A stretch of DNA of 17,904 nt from NCBI GenBank assembly GCA_006515795.1, contig VFMC01000002.1:1-17904 (forward strand), in the 5' to 3' direction. A program made the position numbers and the translations under genes. The notes below the pieces were generated by a model. It did no database searches. It had not been told where the DNA came from and saw nothing but the letters and a program-made list of their open reading frames with translations. This DNA comes from Acidimicrobiaceae bacterium. GTDB taxonomy: Bacteria > Actinomycetota > Acidimicrobiia > Acidimicrobiales > Ilumatobacteraceae. Below, one piece after another: positions 7,563 to 14,168 of this stretch; positions within the stretch are counted from its first letter, which is position 1, and each line of letters opens with the position of its first letter.

Positions 7563-8723
7563 ATGCGTGTCGTGATGCTCTCGTGGGAGTACCCGCCCTT
7601 CGTGGTCGGTGGCATCGCCGCCCACGTCAACGGCCTCGCCAGGGCGATGGCCCGCGGCGGACACGAGGTGGTTGTGTTCACGTTGCAGCGCCACGAGCCG
7701 GGCACGGCCGCCGTGGCCGACGACGAGATGGTCGACGGAGTGAGGGTCGTGCGGGCCGCCACCGAACTGCCGTGGCTTCCCGAGGGCGATCTCGTGGCCG
7801 CGATGGCATCGGCGAACCACCAGATCGTGGCACTCGCGGCTCGACTCGGCACGTGGCGGCCCGATGTCGTGCACGCCCACGACTGGTTGGTCGCGTGGGC
7901 CGGCGACACTCTGAAGACCCTGTGGCAGGTGCCCCTCGTGGCGACGGTGCACGCCACCGAACGCGGCCGCCACGGCGGCCACCTGCCGCCCGGAATGCCG
8001 GCGGCGATCAACTCGATCGAGTGGTGGCTCACCTATCAGGCCCGCGAAGTGATCGCCTGTTCGAAGTTCATGGTCCGCGAGATCACCGGAGCTTTCGAGC
8101 TCCCGGCAACGAAGGTCCATCTCGTCCCGAACGGCGTCGACCCGGCACTCTGGGAGCTCACCGGGTCCACCGAACCACCTGAGCAACTCGTCGTCGCCTG
8201 GGGTCGGGTGCAGTACGAGAAGGGCTTCCAGGTGCTCGTCCGCGCCATCGCCGAACTTCGCCAACGGGTGCCCGGCATCCGCTGTGTCATCGCCGGCAGA
8301 GGGAGCTACCTGCCCGAATTGCAGACCCAGATCGACGTCGAGGGTGTCACCGACATCGTCGACCTCGCCGGTTTCGTGCCCGACTCCGACCTGCGCAGCA
8401 TCCTCAGTCGGGCCGGCTGCGTGATCATCCCGTCGCTGTACGAGCCGTTCGGAATCGTCGCCCTCGAGGGCATGGCCGCCGGTGCGCCGACGATCGTTGC
8501 CAAGACCGGCGGTCTCGCCGAGATCGTGGAGGGCACCGACGCCGGCCTCCTGTTCGAACCGGGCGATCATCACGACCTGGCCGACAAGATCCATCAGGTG
8601 CTCACCGATGAGGTCACCGCGGCGGCGATGCGCACCAACGCGGCGGCGCTCATCCACGATCGCTACAGCTGGGACGCGATCGCCACCTCGACGGTGGCCG
8701 TGTTCGAAACCGCCTGTCGCTGA
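7563..8723 (+). CDS. GT4 glycosyltransferase, glycogen/alpha-glucan synthase type
   Basis: The 386-residue protein has the two-domain GT-B fold. The N-terminal domain opens MLSWEYPPFVVGGIAAHVNG, with the glycine loop that contacts the donor or acceptor, and contains DVVHAHDWL (101-109). The C-terminal domain begins after VPNGVDPALW. It holds GRVQYEKG (R215, K220, the phosphate-contacting pair) and the EX7E motif E294-E302 in YEPFGIVALE. The WEYPP opening and the HAHDW and GGLAE motifs resemble actinobacterial alpha-1,4-glucan synthases such as Rv3032 and GlgM, which use ADP- or UDP-glucose. The gene sits divergently beside glgB and upstream of glgP, supporting a role in alpha-glucan chain elongation. 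The donor nucleotide and exact product cannot be read from the sequence. The gene appears intact. Confidence 0.88.
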   Translation: MRVVMLSWEYPPFVVGGIAAHVNGLARAMARGGHEVVVFTLQRHEPGTAAVADDEMVDGVRVVRAATELPWLPEGDLVAAMASANHQIVALAARLGTWRPDVVHAHDWLVAWAGDTLKTLWQVPLVATVHATERGRHGGHLPPGMPAAINSIEWWLTYQAREVIACSKFMVREITGAFELPATKVHLVPNGVDPALWELTGSTEPPEQLVVAWGRVQYEKGFQVLVRAIAELRQRVPGIRCVIAGRGSYLPELQTQIDVEGVTDIVDLAGFVPDSDLRSILSRAGCVIIPSLYEPFGIVALEGMAAGAPTIVAKTGGLAEIVEGTDAGLLFEPGDHHDLADKIHQVLTDEVTAAAMRTNAAALIHDRYSWDAIATSTVAVFETACR

Positions 8724-8741
8724 GCGTTCATCGAGCTGTCA

Positions 8742-8755
8742 TGGACCCCGGTCCA
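8742..8755. promoter_or_regulatory. Candidate operator palindrome upstream of glgP
   Basis: TGGACC-CC-GGTCCA is a perfect 6-base inverted repeat with a 2-base spacer. It ends eight bases before the putative glgP -10 element, in the region normally occupied by the -35 element and spacer. A repressor or activator site is possible. The half-sites are short, so chance is not excluded. Confidence 0.35.
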
Positions 8756-8763
8756 CGGCCAGA

Positions 8764-8769
8764 TACCCT
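8764..8769 (+). promoter_or_regulatory. Putative -10 element (TACCCT) of glgP, leaderless type
   Basis: TACCCT lies eight bases before ATG 8778. The 13 bases CTTCGCGGCCATG across the start are identical to those at the ech start on the other strand. No Shine-Dalgarno sequence is visible. Confidence 0.45.
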
Positions 8770-8777
8770 TCGCGGCC

Positions 8778-11243
8778 ATGCGTGCCGTACGACATCTCAC
8801 GGTGACCCCCGCTGTGCCGACCGCTCTCGAGGCGATCCGCGAGGTCGCAACCAACCTGCACTGGACCTGGGATCGCGACACCAAGCAGCTCTTCGATCGA
8901 CTCGACCACCGCGCCTGGGCGACCTCGGGCAACGACCCGCTGAAGCTGTTGGCCACGATCGAGCCCGAGCGGTGGGAGCAGCTGGCTGCCGACCCCTCGA
9001 TCGTCGCCGCGACCGAGGCCGCGTCGGCTCGCCTCCACGCCGCCACGCACGATCCACGCTGGTTCCAGAGCCGTACCGATTCGCCGCTAAACCTGGTCGC
9101 CTACTTCTCTCCTGAGTTCGGGCTCAGCGAGACGCTGCCGCAGTACAGCGGCGGGCTCGGCATCCTCGCCGGCGACCACCTCAAGGCCACGAGCGACCTC
9201 GGGGTGCCGCTGGTGGGCATCGGCCTGCTCTACGCCGAGGGGTACTTCCGGCAGCGCTTGAACGCCGATGGGTACCAGGAGGAGCGGTTCCCGCGCCTCG
9301 ACACCAGCGGCCTGGCGTTGAGCGACACCGGGGTCAAGGTCATCGTCGAGCTGGCCGGCGACAGCGTCGCGGTTCGCGCATGGGAGGTGCCTGTCGGTCG
9401 CGTCCGGTTGTTCCTGCTCGACACTGCGGTCGACGGCAACAGCACCGAAGGCGCCGGCATTACCAATCGTCTGTACGGCGGTGATGCCGAGCATCGGCTC
9501 CGCCAGGAGATCGTGCTCGGCATCGGTGGGGTGCGCGTCTTGCGTGCCCTCGGGCTGCAACCCGAGGTGTTCCACACCAACGAGGGCCATGCCGGGTTCC
9601 TGGCCCTCGAACGGATCCGCGAGCTCGTGGGTCATGGCCTCACGTTCGCGGAGGCGGTCGAGGCCGTTCGTGCAGGAGGTGTGTTCACCACTCACACGCC
9701 CGTGCCGGCCGGAATCGACCGTTTCGAACGTCTCGTGATGGAGAAGTACTTCGGTTCGTTCGCCTCGTCGTGCGGCACCGACTTCGACACGTTGATGAGC
9801 CTCGGTCATCGCGCCGACGAGCCCGACGACACCCGCTTCAACATGGCCGTGATGGGCCTTCGCCTCGGCGGTCGTTCCAACGGTGTGGCCCAGCTCCACG
9901 GCGCGGTGAGCCGCGAGATGTTCGGCGCGCTGTGGCCGGACCTCGCGGTCGACGACGTGCCGATCGGCGCGATAACGAACGGTGTCCATGCCCACACGTG
10001 GGTGAGCGACCCGATCGACGCGATCTTGCGCGAGTCGGTGGGACCGATCTGGGACGGCGCCGACGAGGCGTCGTGGAAGGGCGTCGCCGGTGCGTCCGAC
10101 GATCTCATCTGGGCTGCACGTCGCGCCGGGCGCGGTCAGCTGGTCGACTTCGTGCGCTCGCGGCTCGGCGACGCGTTGCTCGACCCCGATGCGCTCACCA
10201 TCGGTTTCGCGCGCCGGTTCGCAACGTACAAGCGCGCCACCTTGCTGCTGTCGCAACCCGATCGTCTCCGCGAGTTGCTGCTCAGCGCCGATCGCCCGAT
10301 CCAGTTCGTGTTCGCCGGCAAGGCGCACCCGGCCGATCAGGCGGGCAAGGACATGATCCGCGACATCGAGATGTTCGCCCGCAACCTCGATGTCGGTCAC
10401 CGCTTCTTGTTCATCCCCGACTACGACATGGCCGTGGCTCGGCTCATGTACCACGGGTGCGACGTTTGGTTGAACAACCCCCGTCGGCCGCTCGAGGCGT
10501 GCGGCACCAGCGGGATGAAGGCCGCGCTGAACGGCGCGCTCAACTGCAGCATCCTCGACGGCTGGTGGGACGAGTGCCACAACGGCGAGAACGGCTGGGC
10601 GATCGCCTCGGCCGACGACGACCCCGACACAGCCCGCCGCGACCTCCGTGAGGCCACGAGCCTGTTCGGGCTGCTCGAACGCGAGATCGTGCCGCTGTTC
10701 TACCGGCGGGGCGCCGACTCGGTGCCGCACGGTTGGATCGACGCGATGAAGCGCAACTGGATGTCGCTCGGACCGTTCGTCACCGCGGCGCGAATGGTGC
10801 GCGACTACGTGACCGAGCTGTACGAGCCGGCCGCCGCAAGCGCGCATGCGGTCGCCGATCACGACTGGGCCCGGGCCCGTTCGCTGGCGGCCTGGAAGGA
10901 AGCGACCCTGGCGGCCTGGCCCGCTGTTCGGGTCACCGGGGTCGACGTCGACACCGGCGTCGCCCACGAGGGTGACGAGCGAACCGCTCTCGCCCACGTC
11001 GAGCTCGGTGCCCTCTCCACCTCCGATGTCGAAGTGCAGCTCATCCACGGCTCGATCGACTCCACCGGCGACTTCGTCGGGCGTCCCGCCACCGTGCGGA
11101 TGAGCTCGGGCCACGATGGCGCGTTCTCGGCAACCTATCGAGTCGATGCCGCGGGACCGTACGGCCTCACCGTGCGGGTGCTGCCCACCCACCCCGCGCT
11201 GATCAGCCCCGTCGAGCTCGGTCGCGCCGCCTGGGCAACCTGA
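8778..11243 (+). CDS. glgP: Alpha-glucan phosphorylase (GT35)
   Basis: The 821-residue enzyme releases glucose-1-phosphate from alpha-1,4 glucan ends using pyridoxal phosphate. The N-terminus (VPTALEAIREVATNLHWTWD) is the DUF3417-type domain found in the short archaeal/bacterial alpha-glucan phosphorylase branch. Other motifs are AYFSPEFGLSETLPQYSGGL (108-127), VFHTNEGHAGF (264-274) and TTHTPVPAGIDRF (304-316). AITNGVHAHTW begins at 398 and GFARRFATYKRATL at 476. The PLP lysine is K581 in EACGTSGMKAALNG. The C-terminal region from about 720 is a less conserved beta-rich tail. ATG 8778 fits the leaderless promoter and the family start. It follows the GT4 gene by 54 bases but appears to have its own promoter. 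With glgB and the GT4 gene it completes a make, branch and degrade set. Confidence 0.96.
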   Translation: MRAVRHLTVTPAVPTALEAIREVATNLHWTWDRDTKQLFDRLDHRAWATSGNDPLKLLATIEPERWEQLAADPSIVAATEAASARLHAATHDPRWFQSRTDSPLNLVAYFSPEFGLSETLPQYSGGLGILAGDHLKATSDLGVPLVGIGLLYAEGYFRQRLNADGYQEERFPRLDTSGLALSDTGVKVIVELAGDSVAVRAWEVPVGRVRLFLLDTAVDGNSTEGAGITNRLYGGDAEHRLRQEIVLGIGGVRVLRALGLQPEVFHTNEGHAGFLALERIRELVGHGLTFAEAVEAVRAGGVFTTHTPVPAGIDRFERLVMEKYFGSFASSCGTDFDTLMSLGHRADEPDDTRFNMAVMGLRLGGRSNGVAQLHGAVSREMFGALWPDLAVDDVPIGAITNGVHAHTWVSDPIDAILRESVGPIWDGADEASWKGVAGASDDLIWAARRAGRGQLVDFVRSRLGDALLDPDALTIGFARRFATYKRATLLLSQPDRLRELLLSADRPIQFVFAGKAHPADQAGKDMIRDIEMFARNLDVGHRFLFIPDYDMAVARLMYHGCDVWLNNPRRPLEACGTSGMKAALNGALNCSILDGWWDECHNGENGWAIASADDDPDTARRDLREATSLFGLLEREIVPLFYRRGADSVPHGWIDAMKRNWMSLGPFVTAARMVRDYVTELYEPAAASAHAVADHDWARARSLAAWKEATLAAWPAVRVTGVDVDTGVAHEGDERTALAHVELGALSTSDVEVQLIHGSIDSTGDFVGRPATVRMSSGHDGAFSATYRVDAAGPYGLTVRVLPTHPALISPVELGRAAWAT

Positions 11244-11257
11244 AGTCGTTCCCCCAA

Positions 11258-11306
11258 GATCTGGGCCGATGTTTTCTCGGCGGCCGAAACGAAATCGGCC
11301 CAGATC
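11258..11306. terminator. Long inverted repeat between convergent glgP and ech, possible bidirectional terminator
   Basis: GATCTGGGCCGAT (11258-11270) and ATCGGCCCAGATC (11294-11306) are perfect 13-base complements. A 23-base interior can pair further: GTTTTCTCGG against CCGAAAC with a bulge. The element lies 14 bases after the glgP stop and 26 bases beyond the ech stop, so a hairpin would form in both transcripts. There is no run of T after either arm. Termination would therefore be non-canonical, or the element may be a dispersed palindromic repeat. Confidence 0.55.
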
Positions 11307-11332
11307 GATCACCGGCGCCGGATTCCCCGGAT

Positions 11333-12106
11333 TCAGCGGCCGGTGAAGACGGCCTTGCCAGGTCCGTTGGCGAGGAAGCTCTTCACGCCGATCTGGCTGT
11401 CGTCGGTGGCGAACACGGCGGTGAAGAGCTGCCGCTCGAGCGCGAGGCCATCGGCGAGTGAGCAACCGAGACCGTCGTCGACCGCCCGCTTGACGAACCC
11501 CTGCGCAACGACCGCTCCCCTGGCGACCTCGGCAGCCAGCGCCAGTGCTCGCTCGTGCAGGAGATCTGGGGCAACCACTTCGTCGGCGAGCCCCAGGCGC
11601 AACGCCTCGTCTGCCTTCACCTGGCGTCCGGTCACGAGCATCTCCTTGGCCCGGCCTGCTCCGATGAGGCGGGCAAGGCGCTGCGTCCCCCCGCCGCCGG
11701 GGATGATGCCGAGCAGGATCTCCGGCTGCCCGAACACGGCGCGCTCACTCGCCATCCGATAGTCGCAGGCGAGGGCGAGCTCGCAGCCCCCGCCCAGGGC
11801 GTAGCCGCTCACCGCGGCGATCACGAACCGCGGGATCGCCGCCACGGCATCGAGCGCGGTGTGGAAGCCGAGCCCGATCCGCTCCGCCTCGGCAGTGCCG
11901 CCGAACTGGCCGATGTCGGCCCCGGCGGCGAAGATCCGCTCGCCGCCGGTGATGACGACGGCTCCGGGTGGATCTGCGGCGAGGGCGACAGCGATCGCGC
12001 CGAGGTCGTCGAGGACCTCTTGCGAGAGCGCGTTCACCTTCGGGTTGTTGAGCGTGACGAGGGCAACGCCGTCGTTACGCCGTTCGAGGAGCACGAGGTC
12101 GGCCAT
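11333..12106 (-). CDS. Enoyl-CoA hydratase/isomerase family protein
   Basis: The 257-residue crotonase-fold enzyme should hydrate 2-enoyl-CoA esters. The sequence shows the oxyanion-hole segment FAAGADIGQF (59-68) and GYALGGGCELALACD (101-115). Both glutamates of true hydratases are present: E109 in GGGCE and E129 in FGQPEILLGIIPGGGGTQRL. This favours hydratase over isomerase or thioesterase activity. The C-terminus ends SFLANGPGKAVFTGR, like short-chain enoyl-CoA hydratases. ATG 12106 is the natural start; an open frame continuing upstream to 12301 enters meaB antisense and has no homology. A TAGCTT seven bases upstream suggests a leaderless transcript. Its neighbour meaB hints at propionate, odd-chain or branched-chain acyl-CoA metabolism, but the specific pathway is not shown. 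Confidence 0.93.
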   Translation of the reverse strand: MADLVLLERRNDGVALVTLNNPKVNALSQEVLDDLGAIAVALAADPPGAVVITGGERIFAAGADIGQFGGTAEAERIGLGFHTALDAVAAIPRFVIAAVSGYALGGGCELALACDYRMASERAVFGQPEILLGIIPGGGGTQRLARLIGAGRAKEMLVTGRQVKADEALRLGLADEVVAPDLLHERALALAAEVARGAVVAQGFVKRAVDDGLGCSLADGLALERQLFTAVFATDDSQIGVKSFLANGPGKAVFTGR

Positions 12107-12113
12107 GGCCGCG

Positions 12114-12119
12114 AAGCTA
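12114..12119 (-). promoter_or_regulatory. Putative -10 element (TAGCTT) of ech, leaderless type
   Basis: On the minus strand TAGCTT is followed by seven bases and ATG 12106. No Shine-Dalgarno sequence is present. It lies in the 107-base gap after meaB, so ech can be expressed independently of the meaB transcript. Confidence 0.42.
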
Positions 12120-12121
12120 CA

Positions 12122-12164
12122 CCCGAGGGTTTCACGACCACCTGGGTGCACCACCACCCTCGGG
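12122..12164. repeat. 9-base inverted repeat in the meaB-ech gap
   Basis: CCCGAGGGT (12122-12130) and ACCCTCGGG (12156-12164) are perfect complements separated by 25 bases. The loop itself contains the palindrome GGTGCACC. The structure lies 49 bases beyond the meaB stop and directly upstream of the ech -10 element. It could be a weak terminator for meaB or an operator for ech. Confidence 0.4.
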
Positions 12165-12173
12165 CATACCCGT

Positions 12174-12209
12174 GGGACTCGGATGGGCGGCAGGGACTCG
12201 GATGGGCGG
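12174..12209. repeat. Tandem 17-base direct repeat downstream of meaB
   Basis: GGGACTCGGATGGGCGG occurs at 12174-12190 and again at 12193-12209, separated by CA, giving a 19-base period. It ends four bases from the meaB stop codon and lies outside any coding sequence. It may be a slippage duplication or a pair of protein-binding sites. Confidence 0.7.
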
Positions 12210-12213
12210 TTGA

Positions 12214-13176
12214 TCAGCCGCCGATGCCGCGCAGCATCTCGTCGGCAGCACCCCACGGATCGAGCTTGCGGGCCAGCACCTGCTCCTGCAGCGCCTCCCA
12301 CCGCTCGCCAGTGGTGATCTGCCTGGCTCGCCGCTCAAGCCGCTGGGCGACGATCTCGCGCAGCTCGTCCCGAAGCCGGAAGGCCCGCCGCCGAGCGAGC
12401 TCACCGGACGCCTCGATGAACGCCCGGTGCTCGACCACGGTGTCCCAGAGCGTCGGCACCCCGGTGCCTTCGGTGGCCACCACGGGGACGATCGGTGGCC
12501 GCCATGCGCCGAGGTCGAGGGCCGACAGGTCGAGCATCTGCTCCAGGTCGCGGCGGGTCTCGTCGACGCCCTTGCGATCGGCCTTGTTGATCACGAACAC
12601 ATCGGCGATCTCCATCAGGCCGGCCTTGTTGGCTTGCACGCTGTCGCCCCATCCGGGGTTCACGACCACGACCGTCGTGTCGGCCTTGCCGGCGATCTCC
12701 ACCTCGACCTGCCCCACGCCAACGGTCTCGACGAGGATCCACAGCCGGCCGATCGCGTCGAGCAACCGCACGGCCTCCGGCGTGGCCAGCGAGAGACCAC
12801 CCAGGTGCCCCCTGGTGGCCATCGAGCGGATGAACACGCCCGGGTCGGTGGCGTGGTCCTGCATCCGCACACGATCGCCGAGGATCGCGCCGCCCGTGAA
12901 CGGCGACGAGGGGTCGATGGCGAGAACCGCCACCTCGAGCTCGAGCCCGCGGAGATGCCCGATCGTGGCGCTGGTGAGCGTGCTCTTGCCCGAGCCCGGC
13001 GCTCCGGTGAGGCCGATCGTGTAGGCACCGCCCGTGTACGGGTAGCCGAGCCGGCCGATCTCGCGTGCTTCGTCGCCGCCGCGTTCCACGAGCGACAGCA
13101 GCCTGGCGACGGCGGCGCGATCGCCGTCGCGGGCGGCGGTGAACAGTTCGAGCGGGGAGCGGTTGCGGCGGGTCAT
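12214..13176 (-). CDS. meaB: MeaB/ArgK-type P-loop GTPase, methylmalonyl-CoA mutase chaperone
   Basis: From ATG 13176 the protein has 320 residues. MeaB is a G3E-class GTPase that guards and reloads adenosylcobalamin-dependent acyl-CoA mutases. Visible motifs are Walker A GAPGSGKS (58-65), the loop IDPSSPFTGGAILGDRVRM (87-105), ETVGVGQ (150-156) and the guanine-specificity motif NKAD (197-200). The region after ETVGVGQ (NPGWGDSVQANKAG) is the variant seen in actinobacterial MeaB. The C-terminal helical part (TTGERWEALQEQVL) would form the dimerisation arm. An upstream in-frame ATG at 13230 overlaps nifU and is unlikely. The gene begins 22 bases after the nifU stop. No mutase gene is present in the window, so its client must be encoded elsewhere. 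Confidence 0.93.
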   Translation of the reverse strand: MTRRNRSPLELFTAARDGDRAAVARLLSLVERGGDEAREIGRLGYPYTGGAYTIGLTGAPGSGKSTLTSATIGHLRGLELEVAVLAIDPSSPFTGGAILGDRVRMQDHATDPGVFIRSMATRGHLGGLSLATPEAVRLLDAIGRLWILVETVGVGQVEVEIAGKADTTVVVVNPGWGDSVQANKAGLMEIADVFVINKADRKGVDETRRDLEQMLDLSALDLGAWRPPIVPVVATEGTGVPTLWDTVVEHRAFIEASGELARRRAFRLRDELREIVAQRLERRARQITTGERWEALQEQVLARKLDPWGAADEMLRGIGG

Positions 13177-13198
13177 TCGACTACGTGAGACAGACCGG

Positions 13199-13426
13199 TC
13201 AGGCCACGTTGACGACTTCGGTGACTCCATCGATGCGATCCTTCATGATCCGCTCGATGCCGGCTTTCAGGGTGAGCGTGCTGGCCGGGCAGGTGCCGCA
13301 GGCCCCAACGAGGCTGACGCTGACGATGCCACTCGCCTCGTCGACCTCGCGCAGCACGATGTCGCCTCCATCGGCCTGGAGTGCGGGGCGGATGACTTCG
13401 ATGGTCTCTTCCACTTGGGCGCGCAT
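13199..13426 (-). CDS. NifU-like C-terminal domain Fe-S scaffold protein
   Basis: The protein has only 75 residues and consists entirely of the NifU C-terminal (Nfu) domain. It opens MRAQVEETIEVIRPALQADG, followed by GDIVLREVD. The cluster-binding CxxC (C43, C46) lies in GACGTCPASTLTLKAGIE. Such small proteins carry or deliver 4Fe-4S clusters to apo-enzymes. ATG 13426 is chosen because the upstream frame offers no other start and lacks homology; a weak GAAAG lies about nine bases before it. The gene precedes meaB by 22 bases, so the two may share a transcript, though no functional tie is obvious. It is divergent from the cupredoxin lipoprotein gene. Confidence 0.92.
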   Translation of the reverse strand: MRAQVEETIEVIRPALQADGGDIVLREVDEASGIVSVSLVGACGTCPASTLTLKAGIERIMKDRIDGVTEVVNVA

Positions 13427-13471
13427 GATGGTGACTTTCAGGAAGTGGTGGCACCCATTGAACCAGGGGGC

Positions 13472-13477
13472 ACCATA
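13472..13477 (-). promoter_or_regulatory. Possible -10 element (TATGGT) for nifU-meaB
   Basis: On the minus strand TATGGT would start an RNA near 13465, leaving a leader of about 39 bases before nifU. It overlaps by two bases the opposing element of the lipoprotein gene, so polymerase could bind only one way at a time. Confidence 0.28.
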
Positions 13478-13481
13478 CGAT
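13476..13481 (+). promoter_or_regulatory. Putative -10 element (TACGAT) of the lipoprotein gene, leaderless type
   Basis: TACGAT lies eight bases before ATG 13490, with no Shine-Dalgarno sequence. A TTGAAC is found 12 bases upstream at 13458, too close for a normal -35 element. Confidence 0.42.
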
Positions 13482-13489
13482 GACGATTC

Positions 13490-13999
13490 ATGACGAATTC
13501 TCCCAGGCGCCTCGGCCTCACCGTGCTCACGCTCGCGCTGCTCTCCGCCGGGTGCGGCGATTCGAACGATCAGGCGAGCCCGACGGTTGCCGACGACGCG
13601 GCCGGAGCACCAACGGTCGCTCCGGCAGCCACCCAGCCACCCGTGCTGTCGAGTGACATCCCCCTGCAGACGATTCCGCCGTACGACTCCGGCGACATCC
13701 CCGTGCCGCTTCCTCCGGTCGACTCCTCCGATGTGCCGATCATCATCACGGTCACGGTCGGCGTCGATTCCTCGGCCGATCGGGTCGAGACGGTGCCCCT
13801 GGGATCCACCGTGTCGCTCACGGTCGTGAACCCGGGCGCCGACGACGAGTTCCACCTCCACGGTTTCGAGCTGGGAGACGATCAGGTGATTCCGGCCGGC
13901 CAGAGCCAGACGTTCACGTTTGCAGCCGATCGGCAGGGGGAGTTCGAACTCGAGAGCCACGAGACGACCGACATCTTGCTGACCCTGAAGGTGGGGTGA
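13490..13999 (+). CDS. Lipoprotein with cupredoxin-like C-terminal domain
   Basis: The 169-residue protein has a lipoprotein signal peptide (TVLTLALLSAGC, with the lipidated cysteine at C22), so it should be anchored outside the membrane. Residues 23-85 are a low-complexity Ala/Pro/Thr/Asp linker with repeated SSDIP/SGDIP/SSDVP units. The C-terminal part begins IIITVTVGVDSSADRVE. It then reads PLGSTVSLTVVNPGADDEFHLH, IPAGQSQTF and FELESHETTDILLTLKVG, a beta-sandwich of the cupredoxin-like class. H-L-H and SHE histidines are present, but a canonical blue-copper Cys-x-Met set is not, so metal binding is uncertain. A 54-residue membrane protein follows two bases later, implying a joint function. 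Confidence 0.85.
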   Translation: MTNSPRRLGLTVLTLALLSAGCGDSNDQASPTVADDAAGAPTVAPAATQPPVLSSDIPLQTIPPYDSGDIPVPLPPVDSSDVPIIITVTVGVDSSADRVETVPLGSTVSLTVVNPGADDEFHLHGFELGDDQVIPAGQSQTFTFAADRQGEFELESHETTDILLTLKVG

Positions 14000-14001
14000 C
14001 G

Positions 14002-14166
14002 ATGAGCGGCGCCGTGTTGGCTCACCAGGGCGGTTGGGACGAGATCTTGCTGATCATGGGTCCGATCCTCGTGGTCGTTGCCCTGCTCCGACTGGCGCGG
14101 AAGCGTGTGGAGCGGGCGCAGGCCGATCCCGGCCGGCCGTCAGCCGACGAGGGTGTGCGCCACTGA
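14002..14166 (+). CDS. Small single-span membrane protein (54 aa)
   Basis: ATG 14002 starts two bases after the lipoprotein stop, and GGGGTG lies a few bases upstream as a possible ribosome site. The 54 residues open MSGAVLAHQGGWDE. One hydrophobic helix (EILLIMGPILVVVALLRLA) is followed by a basic segment (RKRVERAQ) and a polar tail. The predicted topology has the tail in the cytoplasm. Small proteins with AHQGGWDE near the N-terminus do, as far as I recall, accompany copper- or cytochrome-linked loci in actinobacteria, but I cannot confirm this here. The stop lies two bases from the convergent murA stop. Coupling, spacing and codon use support a real gene. Confidence 0.78.
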   Translation: MSGAVLAHQGGWDEILLIMGPILVVVALLRLARKRVERAQADPGRPSADEGVRH

Positions 14167-14168
14167 TC

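Noticed and set aside
7233..8657. A 474-codon minus-strand open frame opposite the GT4 gene
   Set aside because: It is antisense to a well-supported glycosyltransferase and overlaps glgB in the wrong frame; no homology is seen.
9087..11465. A 792-codon minus-strand open frame
   Set aside because: It is the antisense shadow of glgP in high-GC DNA, with low-complexity His/Glu/Arg/Val composition and no recognisable domain.
11555..13024. A 489-codon plus-strand open frame
   Set aside because: It runs antisense across ech and meaB, both of which have full motif support on the minus strand.
13427..13960. N-terminal extension of nifU to 13960
   Set aside because: It is antisense to the lipoprotein gene and lacks homology; the Nfu domain starts at ATG 13426.
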